Source of the DNA: Mercurialis annua
Lineage: Eukaryota; Streptophyta; Magnoliopsida; Malpighiales; Euphorbiaceae
Direction: 5' to 3'
DNA: 64,000 nucleotides
Assembly: GCF_937616625.2 (NCBI RefSeq)
Contig: NC_065571.1
Coordinates: forward strand, 5,086,501-5,150,500
The notes under the pieces are model-generated. The model was not told where the DNA came from and ran no database searches. It saw nothing but the letters and a program-made list of their open reading frames with translations. Shown here in pieces: positions 1 through 10,772 of the stretch. The position numbers and the translations under genes were made by a program. The number at the start of each line of letters is the position of its first letter. Position 1 is the stretch's first letter.

Positions 1-3000
1 CATCTAAAATGCAATCCGCTACTCCTCGAGGGATGACGTCATGAGTGACAAGACCCACATCATGACTATAACCATGGCTTGCCATACGGTCGGCGCAACG
101 ATTACCTTCTCGGTGGATATGAAGGATGCGAACTTGCCAGTCTTGAGCCAATAAATGCTTGATAGCTTGAAGTAAACTGTAGTTGGCATTAGAAGGGTAG
201 CTATGCGTATTAAGCGCATCTACAGCAAGTTTGCTGTCCATCTCAAGAATGACGTTCCTATAGCTTTTATTCCAAGCAATTTCCAACCCGTCGAGAGCAC
301 CCCATAATTCTGCCTGAAGAACTGAGCAGAGACCAATGAATCTGCTGAAGCCAAACATCCATCTTCCTGCGTTGTCCCGAGCTATACCACCAGAGGCAGC
401 CTTATTATCCGAGAAGCGGACCGCGCCGTCAGTGTTAATCTTCAAAACTTGTGGAGGAGGAGGGTTCCAACCAATCAAACGTTCAATTCTGTGATTCAGC
501 CCCGGATTGGAGAGGATAGCATAACGATGAGCTTCATTAGTATAATCCACAAAGAGAGTGATTTTATGAACAACTGAGTCGGAGCTACGTCTCTCGTCTT
601 TAAACACAAAGTTGTTGCGATAATTCCAAAGATTCCAACATGTCAAGCCAAAAATTGTAGTCCAATTGCTGTTTCTCCTAGCTTTGTGATCCTGGAGATG
701 AGCAAAAAACCAAACATCAAAAGGGGAAGTAAAAAAATCATTACCAATTTTAATACTGTAATGAAGAAGAGTTTTACGCCAAACTTCCCTGGCAAAAATG
801 CAATGTCTCAAAACGTGATCGATGTCTTCGGAATGGTATCCACAGAGGGGACAAGAGGCATCAATGGTCATGTGTCTCCGGCAACGATCGAAGTTAGTCA
901 TCAGACTTTTGTTAGCAGCTAACCAAAGAAAAGTTCTCACTCTAGCGGCTCCTGGCCATTTCCAAATGCAGCTCCACTTAGCTCGGTCCACTTCACAAGA
1001 ATTATTTTCTTGCAATTTGTAAGCTGAGTTAACGCTGAAGTTGCCATTGCTCGAGAGACCCCAATAAACAAGATCCTGACCTGCAAAAAAAGATGGAGGA
1101 CGAACAGCAGCAATATGTAGGAGAACCATAGAGGGAAGCAGGTTGGTTAGGACATTCCAATTCCAATCTCCGTTGACAGTGAATTCATACACCTTCTTAG
1201 AAAGATCGTTCTCCTGAATAGGCGCATAGGCAAGCAGCTTAAGCGGACCCAAATCAGCGAGCCAGTTATCGTTCCAGAAATTAATAGTGCGACCGTTTCC
1301 TAAAGCATAGTGCGTGCCAAAAGAAATAGTGCCCCATAGATGATGCAAATTTCTCCACAAAGTTGAACAAGATCCAGTGATTTTGTAAGAATTACTGTTA
1401 GTCAGCCACCCATATTTGTTCCGAACCACTTGAACCCAAAGAAGATCCGGTTTGGTAATCAAATTAAAACCGATCTTCATCAAAAAGGCGTTGTTTTGAT
1501 TTTTTAATTTCTGGATACCTCCTCCGCCAGTGTTGCAAGGAGAGCACATGACATCCCAATTAACGAGACTAGGTTTGCGACTACCATTTTGGTTGCCCCA
1601 CACAAAATTACGAACAAGACGGTCGATCTGGTCACAAAGACCCTTAGGTAGGGATATGGTTTGCATAGAATAGCTCGGAATGGCCATAAGGACAGATTTG
1701 GCAAGGGTTAACCTACCCGCCAGAGATAACAAGCTAGCATTCCACCCGGATAGCTTCTGCTTGATCTTCTCAATGATAAAAGCATGAGTGTTTTTGGTAA
1801 CCCGAGAATGAAGCAGAGGAACGCCAAGGTACTTCCCTAAGTCGTAAGCTCTTTGAAAGCCAAGCAGGTTGCTAATATGCTCAGTTTTTTGAAAATCCAT
1901 ATTAGCTGAGTAAAAGATTTTAGTTTTGTTCAGGCTGACACGGAGACCTGAGCTTAACGAAAAATCCTCAAGAACAGCCTTGATGTAATAACCTTGCTCA
2001 GTAGTGGCTTGGCCGAAAAGAATCAGGTCATCTGCAAAAAAGAGATGGGAGAGGTTAGGACCACTTCTATTTAACTTGATGGGCGACCATTCTCCATTAC
2101 GAACTGCTGCGCAGATACGATGAGAAAGGCGCTCCATGCATAAAACAAAAAGATAGGGAGAGAGAGGATCCCCCTGACGGATGCCTCTCGAAGGTTTAAA
2201 CTCCGAAGTCGTCGACCCGTTCCATAAAAGATTCATATGGGAAGAGGAGACGCAATGCATAATTAACTTGATGAGATTTGGAGGAAGACATGCATCCGTA
2301 AGAGTGTCTTCGATGAAACACCAATTTAAACAGTCAAAAGCTTTCTCGAGGTCAACTTTGATAGCAAACCACCCTTTCTTGCCTTTCTTGATTCTCATCG
2401 AGTGGATTACTTCTTGAGCAATGATAATATTGTCGGTAATGTTGCGCCCCTCTATGAAACTGACTTGGGTAGGGCTGATGATGTTCGGCATAATAGGCTT
2501 CAACCTGTTAGTAATAATTTTAGTGACCAATTTGTACATAACAGTACACAAACTAATGGGTCTGAAGTCCTTAATGGTCTCCGGTTTGGAAAGCTTGGGG
2601 ATGAGGGAAATCAGAGTTTTACTAAGATCATTCTCCATCTCGCCATTTCTGAAGATTCGCTGAATCAAAGAACAAACCGAGTTACCTACTACAGCCCATT
2701 GATTTTGGTAAAAGCCAGCAGGAATGCCATCAATACCAGGCGATTTCCAAGGTATCATTTGAAAAAGGGCGTGGCGGATATCCTCGTTGCAGATATCTTT
2801 GGAGAGATTTCTGGCCAAAACATCATCGATAGGAGGGAAATAACCACGGGTGCCATAAATAGGCCTGTTGTTCACATCTTCGGTGTACAGGTGAAAATAG
2901 AACGAGACAGCCATATTGCGAAGTAAGGTATCGTCATTCTGCCAAATACCATTCGAGTCTTTAAGCATGCTGACTTGATTTTTCTTTTTTCTCGCAATGG

Positions 3001-4132
3001 ATTTGGCATGGAAATAAGAAGTGTTACGATCTCCGAACATGATCCAGTCTCCTCTAGATTTTTGAAGCCAAAGGGCTTCTTCTCTCAAAAGGATGTCAGT
3101 AAGTTCCTTTTGAAGATCAGATTCAAGTTTAGAGAGGAAACGAGACGGTCGAGACTCCAAAGTTTTTTCAATTCCTGAAAGTCTAGCCATCAGCTTCTTT
3201 TTTTATTTAAAAACATTACCAAAGACATTCGTATTCCAATCGCGAATGTTATTGATAAAGTGGTGCACATTATCCGTAAAAGAGGAGTTGTTGCTCCAAC
3301 AATTCTTGACGACCTGCTGAAAATCATGGTGAATGAGCCAAGACGCAAGGAACCGGAAGGGTTTGTTGCCAGAAGCATTGTGCTTGTGATTATGAAGCTT
3401 CACAAGGATGGGCCTGTGATCAGAATTAATTCTCGGAAGATGATGGGTGATAGCTTCGGGATATTTCTTGAGCCACTTGTCGTTGCACAAAGCTCTATCC
3501 AGGCGCTGCATGAGATTACCTCTGCGCCAGGTAAGAGCAGGACCAACAAAATCAAGCTGAATCAAGGCGTTGCAATCCACAAAATCATTAAAATGTGGAC
3601 AGCCTAAGCCTCTTAGATGAGAGCCTCCTCTTCTGTCAATGGCATTTAGAATGGCGTTGAAATCACCAGCGAGCAGCCAGGGAACATTATTGTCCATACC
3701 AAGAGCAGTAAGATCATTCCAAAGAGTGCGACGACCAGGAGAATGGGGGCTTCCGTAAACAGCAGTAAAATAGAAGTCGTCGTTAGTAGCACCGACAGTA
3801 ATTTTAGTGTGGATAAACTGACGATGATTGAACATCACAGAGACGTGGATGTTAGATTTCCAGAGAATCCAAATGCCTCCGGAGAAACCTTGAGCTTCCA
3901 CACGATGAGAAAAATCGAAGCCGGAGCGCTTGATAATCTTGTCCGCTTTGAGACCTGAGATTCTAGGTTCGACTAAGACAACAAGCGAAGGGTTATAACA
4001 GTCACAAAAAGAGATAAAAGTTCGTAAAAAATCATTTTTAGCTGCCCCTTGGCAATTCCAGATGAAAAAATTTAGATTCATAAAAATCATAAAAATAATA
4101 AAGAGAGTGGAACAGGAGGAAAAAACCATCAT
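1..4132 (-). pseudogene. LINE ORF2 polyprotein (EN-RT-zf-RVT-RNase H), one in-frame stop, runs off window
   Basis: The apurinic-type endonuclease occupies 3230-4085 (WNCQGAAKN near the N-terminus, AGDFNAIL, and SDHRP at the end). A TAA at 3203-3205 then interrupts the frame in an A-rich stretch. In the same frame the protein reopens (first Met at 3190) and I find no further stop to position 1. Reverse transcriptase follows, with DFRPISLC, DLEKAFD and the catalytic FADDLILF at about 2017-2040. Next are zf-RVT (about 800-1000; CPLCGYHSEDIDHVLRHC) and RNase H (1-450; D, E, D, D all present in NTDGA, AELWGAL, EMDSK and CADRMA). At least 1,377 codons are visible. The true start may be MNLNFFIWN near 4081 instead of 4132. 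The single stop probably inactivates this copy unless it is read through. Confidence 0.9.
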
Positions 4133-5865
4133 TAATTGTGGGATGCATCGGTCACCTGAGTGTGTCTGCAGCCAGTCAGATTATCCGGCTTAAGAATAAC
4201 AGGTCCTGCGCTATTAACCGGGAGGGAGTTGCTCATTTCCGAAATAAGGTCCTGAATGGTAGTGTTAAGAGGTATGCTTGATTCCCTTTTTTTCCTCACT
4301 TTAACGCTACCCTTAGAGTTTCTATTGATTTTAACTTTCCACTGGGATTGAGCTTTATCATGATTTTTGGTTGTGAGTTTTCCTTTAGCAGAGATGGCCT
4401 TGGACGAAGAAGGAACGGGCGATGACGTCGAGGGGATAGAAGCGGAGACAGCAGAATGCTTACAGGGATCCAAAGAGGTACTACTGGGAGTGAGATTTGA
4501 TAAATGAACAACATGGGCGCCAGGAACTAAGTCAATACCAGAGGGAACGTTGAATGCATGGGGATGCATGGCCATATCCGCAGGACTTTTGCTAGAGGGT
4601 AAGCTGGGAATATGCATTTTATTCTTACCTTTTTCATTAGCAGGTATGTCTTGTGCCTTTTGTAAATTCCTTTTAGGCCCATCGTTGATAGCAGTAGAAG
4701 ATTTGGTAATTTGAATAGCATTCTTGCCATTAATTATAGAAGGACCCTGATCTTCCTCCTCTAAATCAGCAAGAGAACCAAACCTGGAGCCAGCAGATTT
4801 CTTGCTATTATCCTGGAGATTATTTCCTTTGTTCTCAACATTCCTTCTTCGTCTGTTGACTTGCATCCAAGGACCATAACGGCCATCTTCATCCATGGTC
4901 GCCGGATTTTCATTTTTGTTAACCGGAGCAGTCATACCTTGGCCGGTAATAGCGTCGATAGGATTCTTATATGGACAGTAGGTTTCCCTATGACCATACC
5001 TGCCGCACTCAAAACAAATAATAGGAAGCCCCTCATATTCCACTCTTTGTGATCGTCCGTCTATCACAATCGTAGAAATCAAGGGTTTAGTAAGGTCGAG
5101 ATTGATCGCTATACGAGCAAATTTACCACGCTCTTTAGCCTCAGTGTTATAGTCAATTCTAATAACGTTCCCAATTGTTTTGGCTATAGCTTTCAATATA
5201 TGATTGTGGTAATACTGAAAAGGGAGACCAGGAAATCTGACCCAAGCAGTGACCGCAGTGGCATTTGTGTTATCGGAGGAGAAGGACGGACTCCAAGGTT
5301 GGACAGTTAGGTAGTGCCCGAACAAAACCCATGGACCGCCAGAAACAGCATTGATATAGTCATCCATGGAGTAAAAACGAACCAGGAAGAAATTGTTATC
5401 TAAATCGACAAGACTGGGGTAGTCTTTAGGTTTCCATAATTTCATAAGTCGACCATATAGAGTTTGGTACCCAATGTTCTTTCCAAGAAGGCGAATAATC
5501 ACACAAAGCTTCATATTGTGGGCAATGAAGTTGTGAACTCTGTCAGAGAAGTTGATCACCGGGATACCTTTTTCGTCTCCAAATTCAACATCTTCGTCAG
5601 AAAGGCTTAGGCAAGGATCTAACTCAGCTTGGACATCCATAGAGGATTTGTCCGAGTTGAGAAGTTTGTCTTTGAACGAAGCTTTAGGGCTATGATTTTC
5701 AGGTTCAGGGCTGCTGGGATTGCTTTCCACTTCCATGGCAGAGTCTTCAATGAGGGTAGAATTCTCATTATCGGAACGGATCTTTACTTTTTTGGTTGAT
5801 CCGTTGGGATCGGGGTCGTCGAGAGAGGAATTTTCAGAAGTATTGCAGAGAGAATTTTCTTTCAT
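4132..5865 (-). CDS. LINE ORF1: DUF4283 / CCHC zinc-knuckle protein
   Basis: This is a gag-like RNA-binding protein of a plant LINE, expected to coat the element's RNA. The methionine at 5865 gives 577 aa. An open frame continues up to 5967 but runs into AT-rich flank, so I prefer the inner start. The N-terminal acidic, Ser-rich segment is followed by a DUF4283-type region (with WVLFGHYLTVQPW and AWVRFPGLPFQYY). Then comes one zinc knuckle, CFECGRYGHRETYC (CX2CX4HX4C), and a long Ser/Pro/Lys-rich tail with no recognised fold. The stop codon overlaps the first possible ORF2 ATG by one base (TAATG on the minus strand). No internal stop or frameshift is seen. Confidence 0.9.
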   Translation of the reverse strand: MKENSLCNTSENSSLDDPDPNGSTKKVKIRSDNENSTLIEDSAMEVESNPSSPEPENHSPKASFKDKLLNSDKSSMDVQAELDPCLSLSDEDVEFGDEKGIPVINFSDRVHNFIAHNMKLCVIIRLLGKNIGYQTLYGRLMKLWKPKDYPSLVDLDNNFFLVRFYSMDDYINAVSGGPWVLFGHYLTVQPWSPSFSSDNTNATAVTAWVRFPGLPFQYYHNHILKAIAKTIGNVIRIDYNTEAKERGKFARIAINLDLTKPLISTIVIDGRSQRVEYEGLPIICFECGRYGHRETYCPYKNPIDAITGQGMTAPVNKNENPATMDEDGRYGPWMQVNRRRRNVENKGNNLQDNSKKSAGSRFGSLADLEEEDQGPSIINGKNAIQITKSSTAINDGPKRNLQKAQDIPANEKGKNKMHIPSLPSSKSPADMAMHPHAFNVPSGIDLVPGAHVVHLSNLTPSSTSLDPCKHSAVSASIPSTSSPVPSSSKAISAKGKLTTKNHDKAQSQWKVKINRNSKGSVKVRKKRESSIPLNTTIQDLISEMSNSLPVNSAGPVILKPDNLTGCRHTQVTDASHN

Positions 5866-6877
5866 TGGAGCGAGAATCAATCCAAAATTTACGGATATAA
5901 AATAGGTTGAATGATGCCGAAAATAACTTTTTTTATATATTATTATAAATCTATTCAAATTTTTCAAAGTTTATAAATTTATTATAATTTAAATTTTTTG
6001 TCGTAAATGCATTTTCTTTCCGATTAATATAATTGTTTCAACTTTCAATTGATGAATTTATATTATTAATTCATTAATTTGTAAAATCTATTTTTCATAA
6101 TTGTAAAATTTGACTACCGATTCAAAAACTAAATGAAAAACAACTTCATAAATTATAAAATCCTATATTTTCAGCGGTTAAACCTCAAAGTGAACAAAAA
6201 AATACAAACAGCCGGGTATAGTACAGAGGTAAAAGATTAATATAACTAAATTAATTAAAATAAGTATATATAATTGCAAAAAAATTATTAAATTGGAATA
6301 AATTTATTAATTTAGCTTTAGAAATTATAAAAATCTAAATTGTTTGTTTTGGCACCATAGGATATCAAAAGCAAAATTTCATTTATAAACGAATTTTCTT
6401 CTAAAATTGATTTAGAATTGAGATGATTAGTGAGATAAAATGAAACCGAACAGGCGAACACTATATTATAATCATGCACATAATTGCAAGACGAATTGGT
6501 CAATTAAGTTTGAATTGTTTCCCCATTTTTTTGTTTAATTAAATATAGATATTGGTAAGTTTTTTTTTTTTTTTAATTAATCTACATTTACGTGGGCGAT
6601 AACAGCAAATTGTAAATGTATAAACGAATCCACAAAAAAACTGATACTTAAGGAATATTATTATTTTAGCCCCACACACTACAATAATTGACCACCTAAA
6701 ACCAAGAGAGTAGTTAAATCATCAAATGAATTACCCAGAAACCGTTATATAGAATCTTTTAACTTGAGTTAATACCGTTGTAAGAATATAAAAACTTAAA
6801 AAGAATATAAACAAATTCAGGAATATTACAAAATAAATCACAAACGTTTAACGTGTTTTATAATTTAGTACTGAGAT

Positions 6878-7700
6878 GGTGTTTGATAAAACTAAAAATT
6901 AAGTGCTGAAAATAATAATTGCTGATTATTTTAAATGCCGAATTAAATAAGTTTATTTGATAACTGCAAGTCTGCAATTACTAAATATTACTGAAATTAT
7001 TATATTTACATATGAAAACTTTAAATATTAACTATTTTAAAAATAATTAAATATAAATAATTTTTAAAATAATATCTAAAAAATATTATGAATATTACAC
7101 ATATTATAAATAAAAATCATAAATTTTAGTTGCATATCATGATAATTATTCCTTAAAGATATAATGATGCTCCACTTTAACTTGAAAATTAGTCCTTAAA
7201 TAAAATACTAGTTTTTAAAACTCTGAAAAACCGTTTAAATTTGATAATCAATATTGTGTGTTACAACTGAAGTTCAAATAATATTTAAGAGCAGATATAT
7301 ATAATAAATGACATATAGACTATAAAAATAAAAAAAATAGAAAATAAAATATCATAATGAAAAAATATAGTAATTTGTAATTTTAAGTGCTGATTTAAGT
7401 ATAATATACTAATTGTGTTATTAGAAAGAATAAAAAAATAATATATATTAGATAAAAAAAATATTCGTGAGTAATAATTAAAAATAATAGGGATATAAAG
7501 TTTATTAAATGATAAAAATAATATTTAATAACTTAATGTTTTCAGTAAAAAAAGTAAATCAAATTTTTTGACTTATTATTTTAAGTGGTTTTTGACTTAA
7601 ATGAATAAGTTAAGTGAACTTTTTTGAGTTATCAAACCAATTTAAAACAATTAAGTGCTTAATACATTAATTTAAATAATAAGTTAGGTTATCAAACACC
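6878..7700. mobile_element. hAT-like non-autonomous element (MITE)
   Basis: The ends are inverted: GGTGTTTGATAA at 6878 and TTATCAAACACC ending at 7700. Similar subterminal words (TTAAGTGCT near the left end, AAGTGCTTAA near the right) occur in opposite orientation. The interior is AT-rich and non-coding. Termini of this kind are common in plant hAT-type MITEs. I could not find a matching 8-bp target duplication, so the class is a moderate-confidence call. Confidence 0.55.
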
Positions 7701-8344
7701 CGTAACTTTCAAATTTGTAACAATTTAAAATACAAACTATTACTTTTTTACAATTCGGAACACCGGTTAATTGTTCCTTTTATCAAAATATTGCTCGATA
7801 TTTTAAATTGTAAAAAATAATATATAGTATTTTAAGTTGTAAAGTTAAAGGCCTGCATTAACATTAATAAAATAAGACGAAATTCATAATTTACTTTACG
7901 GTTAATCCAAGATTACAAATATTTTTAATTTTTGTCTTTCATAATATAATGCAAGTTTCATATTTTGTTTAATAAGCAAATTCTTTCTGAAATATGAATT
8001 TACTTAAATATATTTAAAATACAAAATAAGTAAATAAAATGTCCGCACAACCTTATATTATAAATAAAGAGTGGTATAAATAAAGCCTTATGATCAAACT
8101 TAGTTTGATAAGTATAAAGTAGTGAATTTGGAATAATTTTAAGTACGAATCAGACGTTGAATATGGCCATATTGCATGGTGGGGCGTCTGCAAGGAATAT
8201 AAGTTTTATAGACTAATGAGGAATTCCTGCCTTTTTTTGGGAGATCTTTTTTTTAATTTTATTACGAATTGATTCATGCAATTTAAGAAACATTTTCATT
8301 TCCTTTTTCTTGCTTTTTTTCCTTAAATATGCTCCTTTTCTAGG

Positions 8345-8353
8345 CTATAAAAA
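8345..8353 (+). promoter_or_regulatory. Putative TATA box of the dCTP pyrophosphatase gene
   Basis: CTATAAAAA lies about 60 bases upstream of the ATG at 8413, a normal spacing for a short plant leader. Position and motif only; no transcript evidence. Confidence 0.45.
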
Positions 8354-8412
8354 TCAATTTAATTATCTAAAAACAAGCCACCAACAGCTAATCTGAAGAA
8401 TTGAAGCAAAAT

Positions 8413-9107
8413 ATGGGATCAGAAGGAGAGGAAATTGTTGTTGTAGAAGAGAAAGGCATTGACATTAGTCTGAAGGATCTCTCGAGGAAACTTGAAGAAT
8501 TTGCTCAGGCCAGAGACTGGGGAAAGTATCATAGTCCCAGAAATCTTCTTCTTGCTATGGTAAATATTTGATTTTTGTTTGGTTTGGATCAAATATATTG
8601 AAAGCCGAGAACTTTTAAATTAAAATATTTTAAAAAATTAATCACATCGACAATTTAAGCAAAGTAAAATCTATAAAAACCTTTATGAAAGTAAATAACT
8701 CGTTTTATAAAAATATTAGTGATAAATTTATTTTGTTCGCATAACCACAAAGCTTTCGTAATTTTACTGACAGGCCGTTGTTGGTAAATTGACTGTTTTA
8801 TAAAAATAGATGACCGTTTTATAAAAATATTACAGTTCGATGAACCCGCTTGTGAGAATTGTTGTTGAATTCGTGATAGGTAGGTGAAGTAGGAGAGCTA
8901 TCAGAAATATTCCAGTGGAGAGGAGAGGTGGAGAAAGGATTACCAAACTGGAAAGAATCAGACAAGGAGCATCTTGGAGAAGAATTGTCTGATGTTCTGC
9001 TTTACCTTATTAGACTGTCTGATACTTGTGGCATTGATCTTGCTGATGCTGCTCTCAAGAAAATTGTCAAAAATGCTATCAAATACCCTTCTGATCAAAT
9101 CTACTAA
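8413..9107 (+). CDS. dCTP pyrophosphatase 1-like (MazG superfamily)
   Basis: All-alpha NTP pyrophosphatase that hydrolyses dCTP and modified dCTPs to the monophosphate plus pyrophosphate, cleaning the nucleotide pool. There are two exons, 8413-8559 and 8880-9107, joined in phase at ATG|GT...AG|GTA, giving 124 aa, typical for the family. The Mg-binding MazG signature is complete: E55-x-x-E58 in GEVGELSEIFQW and E84-x-x-D87 in HLGEELSDVLLYL. The N-terminal helix (ISLKDLSRKLEEFAQARDW, near residue 17) also matches DCTPP1 proteins. No transit peptide is obvious, so it is probably cytosolic. The start is chosen because it is the first ATG after a TATA-like box and fits the family length. The lone intron is AT-rich and 320 bp long. 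Confidence 0.92.
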
Positions 9108-9633
9108 TAAAATTACCCATTAATTTTGTGTTTTCTTTTTCTTGGTGGGGATTTGTTTTCATTTGTTTTTGTTAGGAGAGCTTTAAAAGCTCATTTTGAT
9201 GGAGCATTTCTTCTTTATTGAGCACTTTGTGATACTCTTTTTCAGCTTGTGCAATGTAAACATTCACCTCACGAGGGTGTTGAGCATCAGCTCATCCAAT
9301 TACATGAAACATTGAAGCATGCCACTCTATATAAATTAAATTTAGCTTAATATATAGTTTAACCTCTGAATTTATATTTTTTATTCATCTAACCTTTAAA
9401 TTTAACGTCTCGCCTATCGAACCTACAAATTTATTAAATACTCTTATTTGACTTCTAAAATTGATAAATAAGTAAACGTTGAACTCCTCCATCTCCACCT
9501 AACACTTAAAACACTCTAAAAGACTGCGTGTACGATTACGAATGGGTCCAGTGTTTACATATTTATCCTATTTAATTCACAATTAATCATAATAAATCTT
9601 ATCTTATTTTTTTTTTGATTAAATTGTAATTTG

Positions 9634-9762
9634 TTTAAGGCTAATATCCTTAAAATATAAACTTTAAAAAAGAATAATATGGAAAAATTAACAATTTTAA
9701 ATTGTTAATTTTTCCATATTATTCTTTTTTAAAGTTTATATTTTAAGGATATTAGCCTTAAA
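9634..9762. repeat. 129-bp perfect palindrome (64-bp arms, 1-base centre)
   Basis: Reading from TTTAAGGCTAATATCC at 9634, the right arm is the exact reverse complement of the left arm, 64 of 64 bases, around a single central base at 9698. It is AT-rich and has no coding potential. A transcript would form one long hairpin. No clear target duplication flanks it, so whether it is a MITE or a local inverted duplication is open. Confidence 0.93.
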
Positions 9763-9805
9763 AGCAAATTAGTCATAACATTTAATAAGAATATGATAAG
9801 AAAAA

Positions 9806-10154
9806 GGCAAAATATCGTAAAAACGCCAAACTTTTCACAAAAATTTCACAAAAGTCCCGATCTTTCAATTTTGTCGATTTTGGCAAAAAATTGATTATTT
9901 GGTTTCATAAAAGTCCCGACCTTTCAATTTTGTCGATTTTGGCCAAAAATAGATTATTTAGTTTCACAAAAGTCCTGACCTTTCAATATATGTGCATGCC
10001 ACGTAGGCGCCACATAGACAAAATTGAAATCAAATTGAGAGTTGGACATAATTGAAATCAAATAATCAGTTTTTGGCCAAAATCGACAAAATTAAAAGGT
10101 CAGGATTTTTATGAAACTTTTATAAAAGATTTGGCCTTTTTACGACATTTGACC
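9806..10154. mobile_element. Mutator-like foldback MITE with 9-bp TSD
   Basis: A 349-bp element whose left end (GGCAAAATATCGTAAAAA) pairs with its right end (TTTTTACGACATTTGACC). Most of each half is inverted relative to the other, with repeated CAAAAGTCCCGACCTTTC words. It is flanked by perfect 9-bp direct repeats TAAGAAAAA at 9797-9805 and 10155-10163. A 9-bp TSD with long inverted arms is the signature of Mutator-superfamily MITEs. No coding capacity. Confidence 0.85.
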
Positions 10155-10486
10155 TAAGAAAAATGAAGATAAAATTGTGAAAAGTTAGAGCGTTAATTGT
10201 GTTTGTTAAAGAGTATAAAAAAGATAAAGTGGATTATTGTATTAGGCGATGTGAGAAGATCCTTTGCTCATTAGAGAAAACAGAACAAACAGCACCTGCG
10301 AAACGACAAGCCGCTGTTGGGTACCGATATCAGCTAATCGGTTTAGTGACTCAAAAGTTGTGGAGACCAACGTGAGACCCAGTAACCGGAAACGCCGGTT
10401 TACTCGATTTGAAATAAAATAAATATAAAAAATCAAAATAATAAAAAAAGGAATATAATTCTCATTTTTCATAAAGGATCGCTTTT

Positions 10487-10508
10487 CATCATCATCATCA
10501 TCATCTTC
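10487..10508. repeat. (ATC)n microsatellite
   Basis: About seven ATC repeats in the leader or promoter region of GLTP1. They give an artefactual Asp-rich reading on the minus strand. Confidence 0.7.
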
Positions 10509-10772
10509 TCTTCTAATTCCACTTCTCATTCTCTCAAACACAAGCACGACCTCAATCTAACTTCGATCTCTCTCGATTTCATTCAATCAATACGGTACCG
10601 TTTCAATCATCTCTCAGCTTCCTATTCATTTCATTTAGTTTCTAGTTACTAACTCACTACACTGATCTCATAACTGATCATAGATCTGATTGATCCAATG
10701 TTCATTTTCAATTATTCATCTAATTACTTGATGATTTATATTTGTTCTGTTAAATAGATTAAAAATTTAAAA

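Larger units (their letters stand above)
1..5890 (-). mobile_element. LINE (non-LTR) retrotransposon, 3' end beyond window
   Basis: Two consecutive minus-strand reading frames show the plant L1-type plan. ORF1 has a DUF4283-like region and a CCHC knuckle. ORF2 carries endonuclease, reverse transcriptase, zf-RVT and RNase H. GC content falls sharply beyond about 5880, so the 5' end lies just upstream of ORF1. The 5' UTR is therefore very short, or the copy is slightly 5'-truncated. The 3' end, poly-A tail and target-site duplication lie outside the window. The coding parts are nearly intact, which suggests a fairly recent insertion. Confidence 0.93.
5891..8412. other. AT-rich intergenic region
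   Basis: No gene is seen. The stretch is very AT-rich with homopolymer runs and holds one hAT-like inverted-repeat element (6878-7700, listed separately). The last 70 bases are the promoter and leader of the pyrophosphatase gene. Confidence 0.7.
9108..10772. other. Intergenic: palindrome, MITE and GLTP1 upstream region
   Basis: Holds the 3' region of the pyrophosphatase gene, a perfect palindrome (9634-9762), a Mutator-like MITE (9806-10154) and the GLTP1 promoter and leader. The leader is pyrimidine-rich (10550-10620). A GT at about 10595 and an AG at about 10757 could bound a 5'-UTR intron; this is only a possibility. No gene is seen. Confidence 0.6.

Noticed and set aside
2402..2926. 174-codon plus-strand frame
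   Set aside because: Antisense shadow of the LINE reverse-transcriptase frame, which is open on the minus strand with clear motifs.
10242..10547. 101-codon minus-strand frame upstream of GLTP1
   Set aside because: The Asp-rich run comes from an (ATC)n repeat, and the frame overlaps the GLTP1 leader; no family match.
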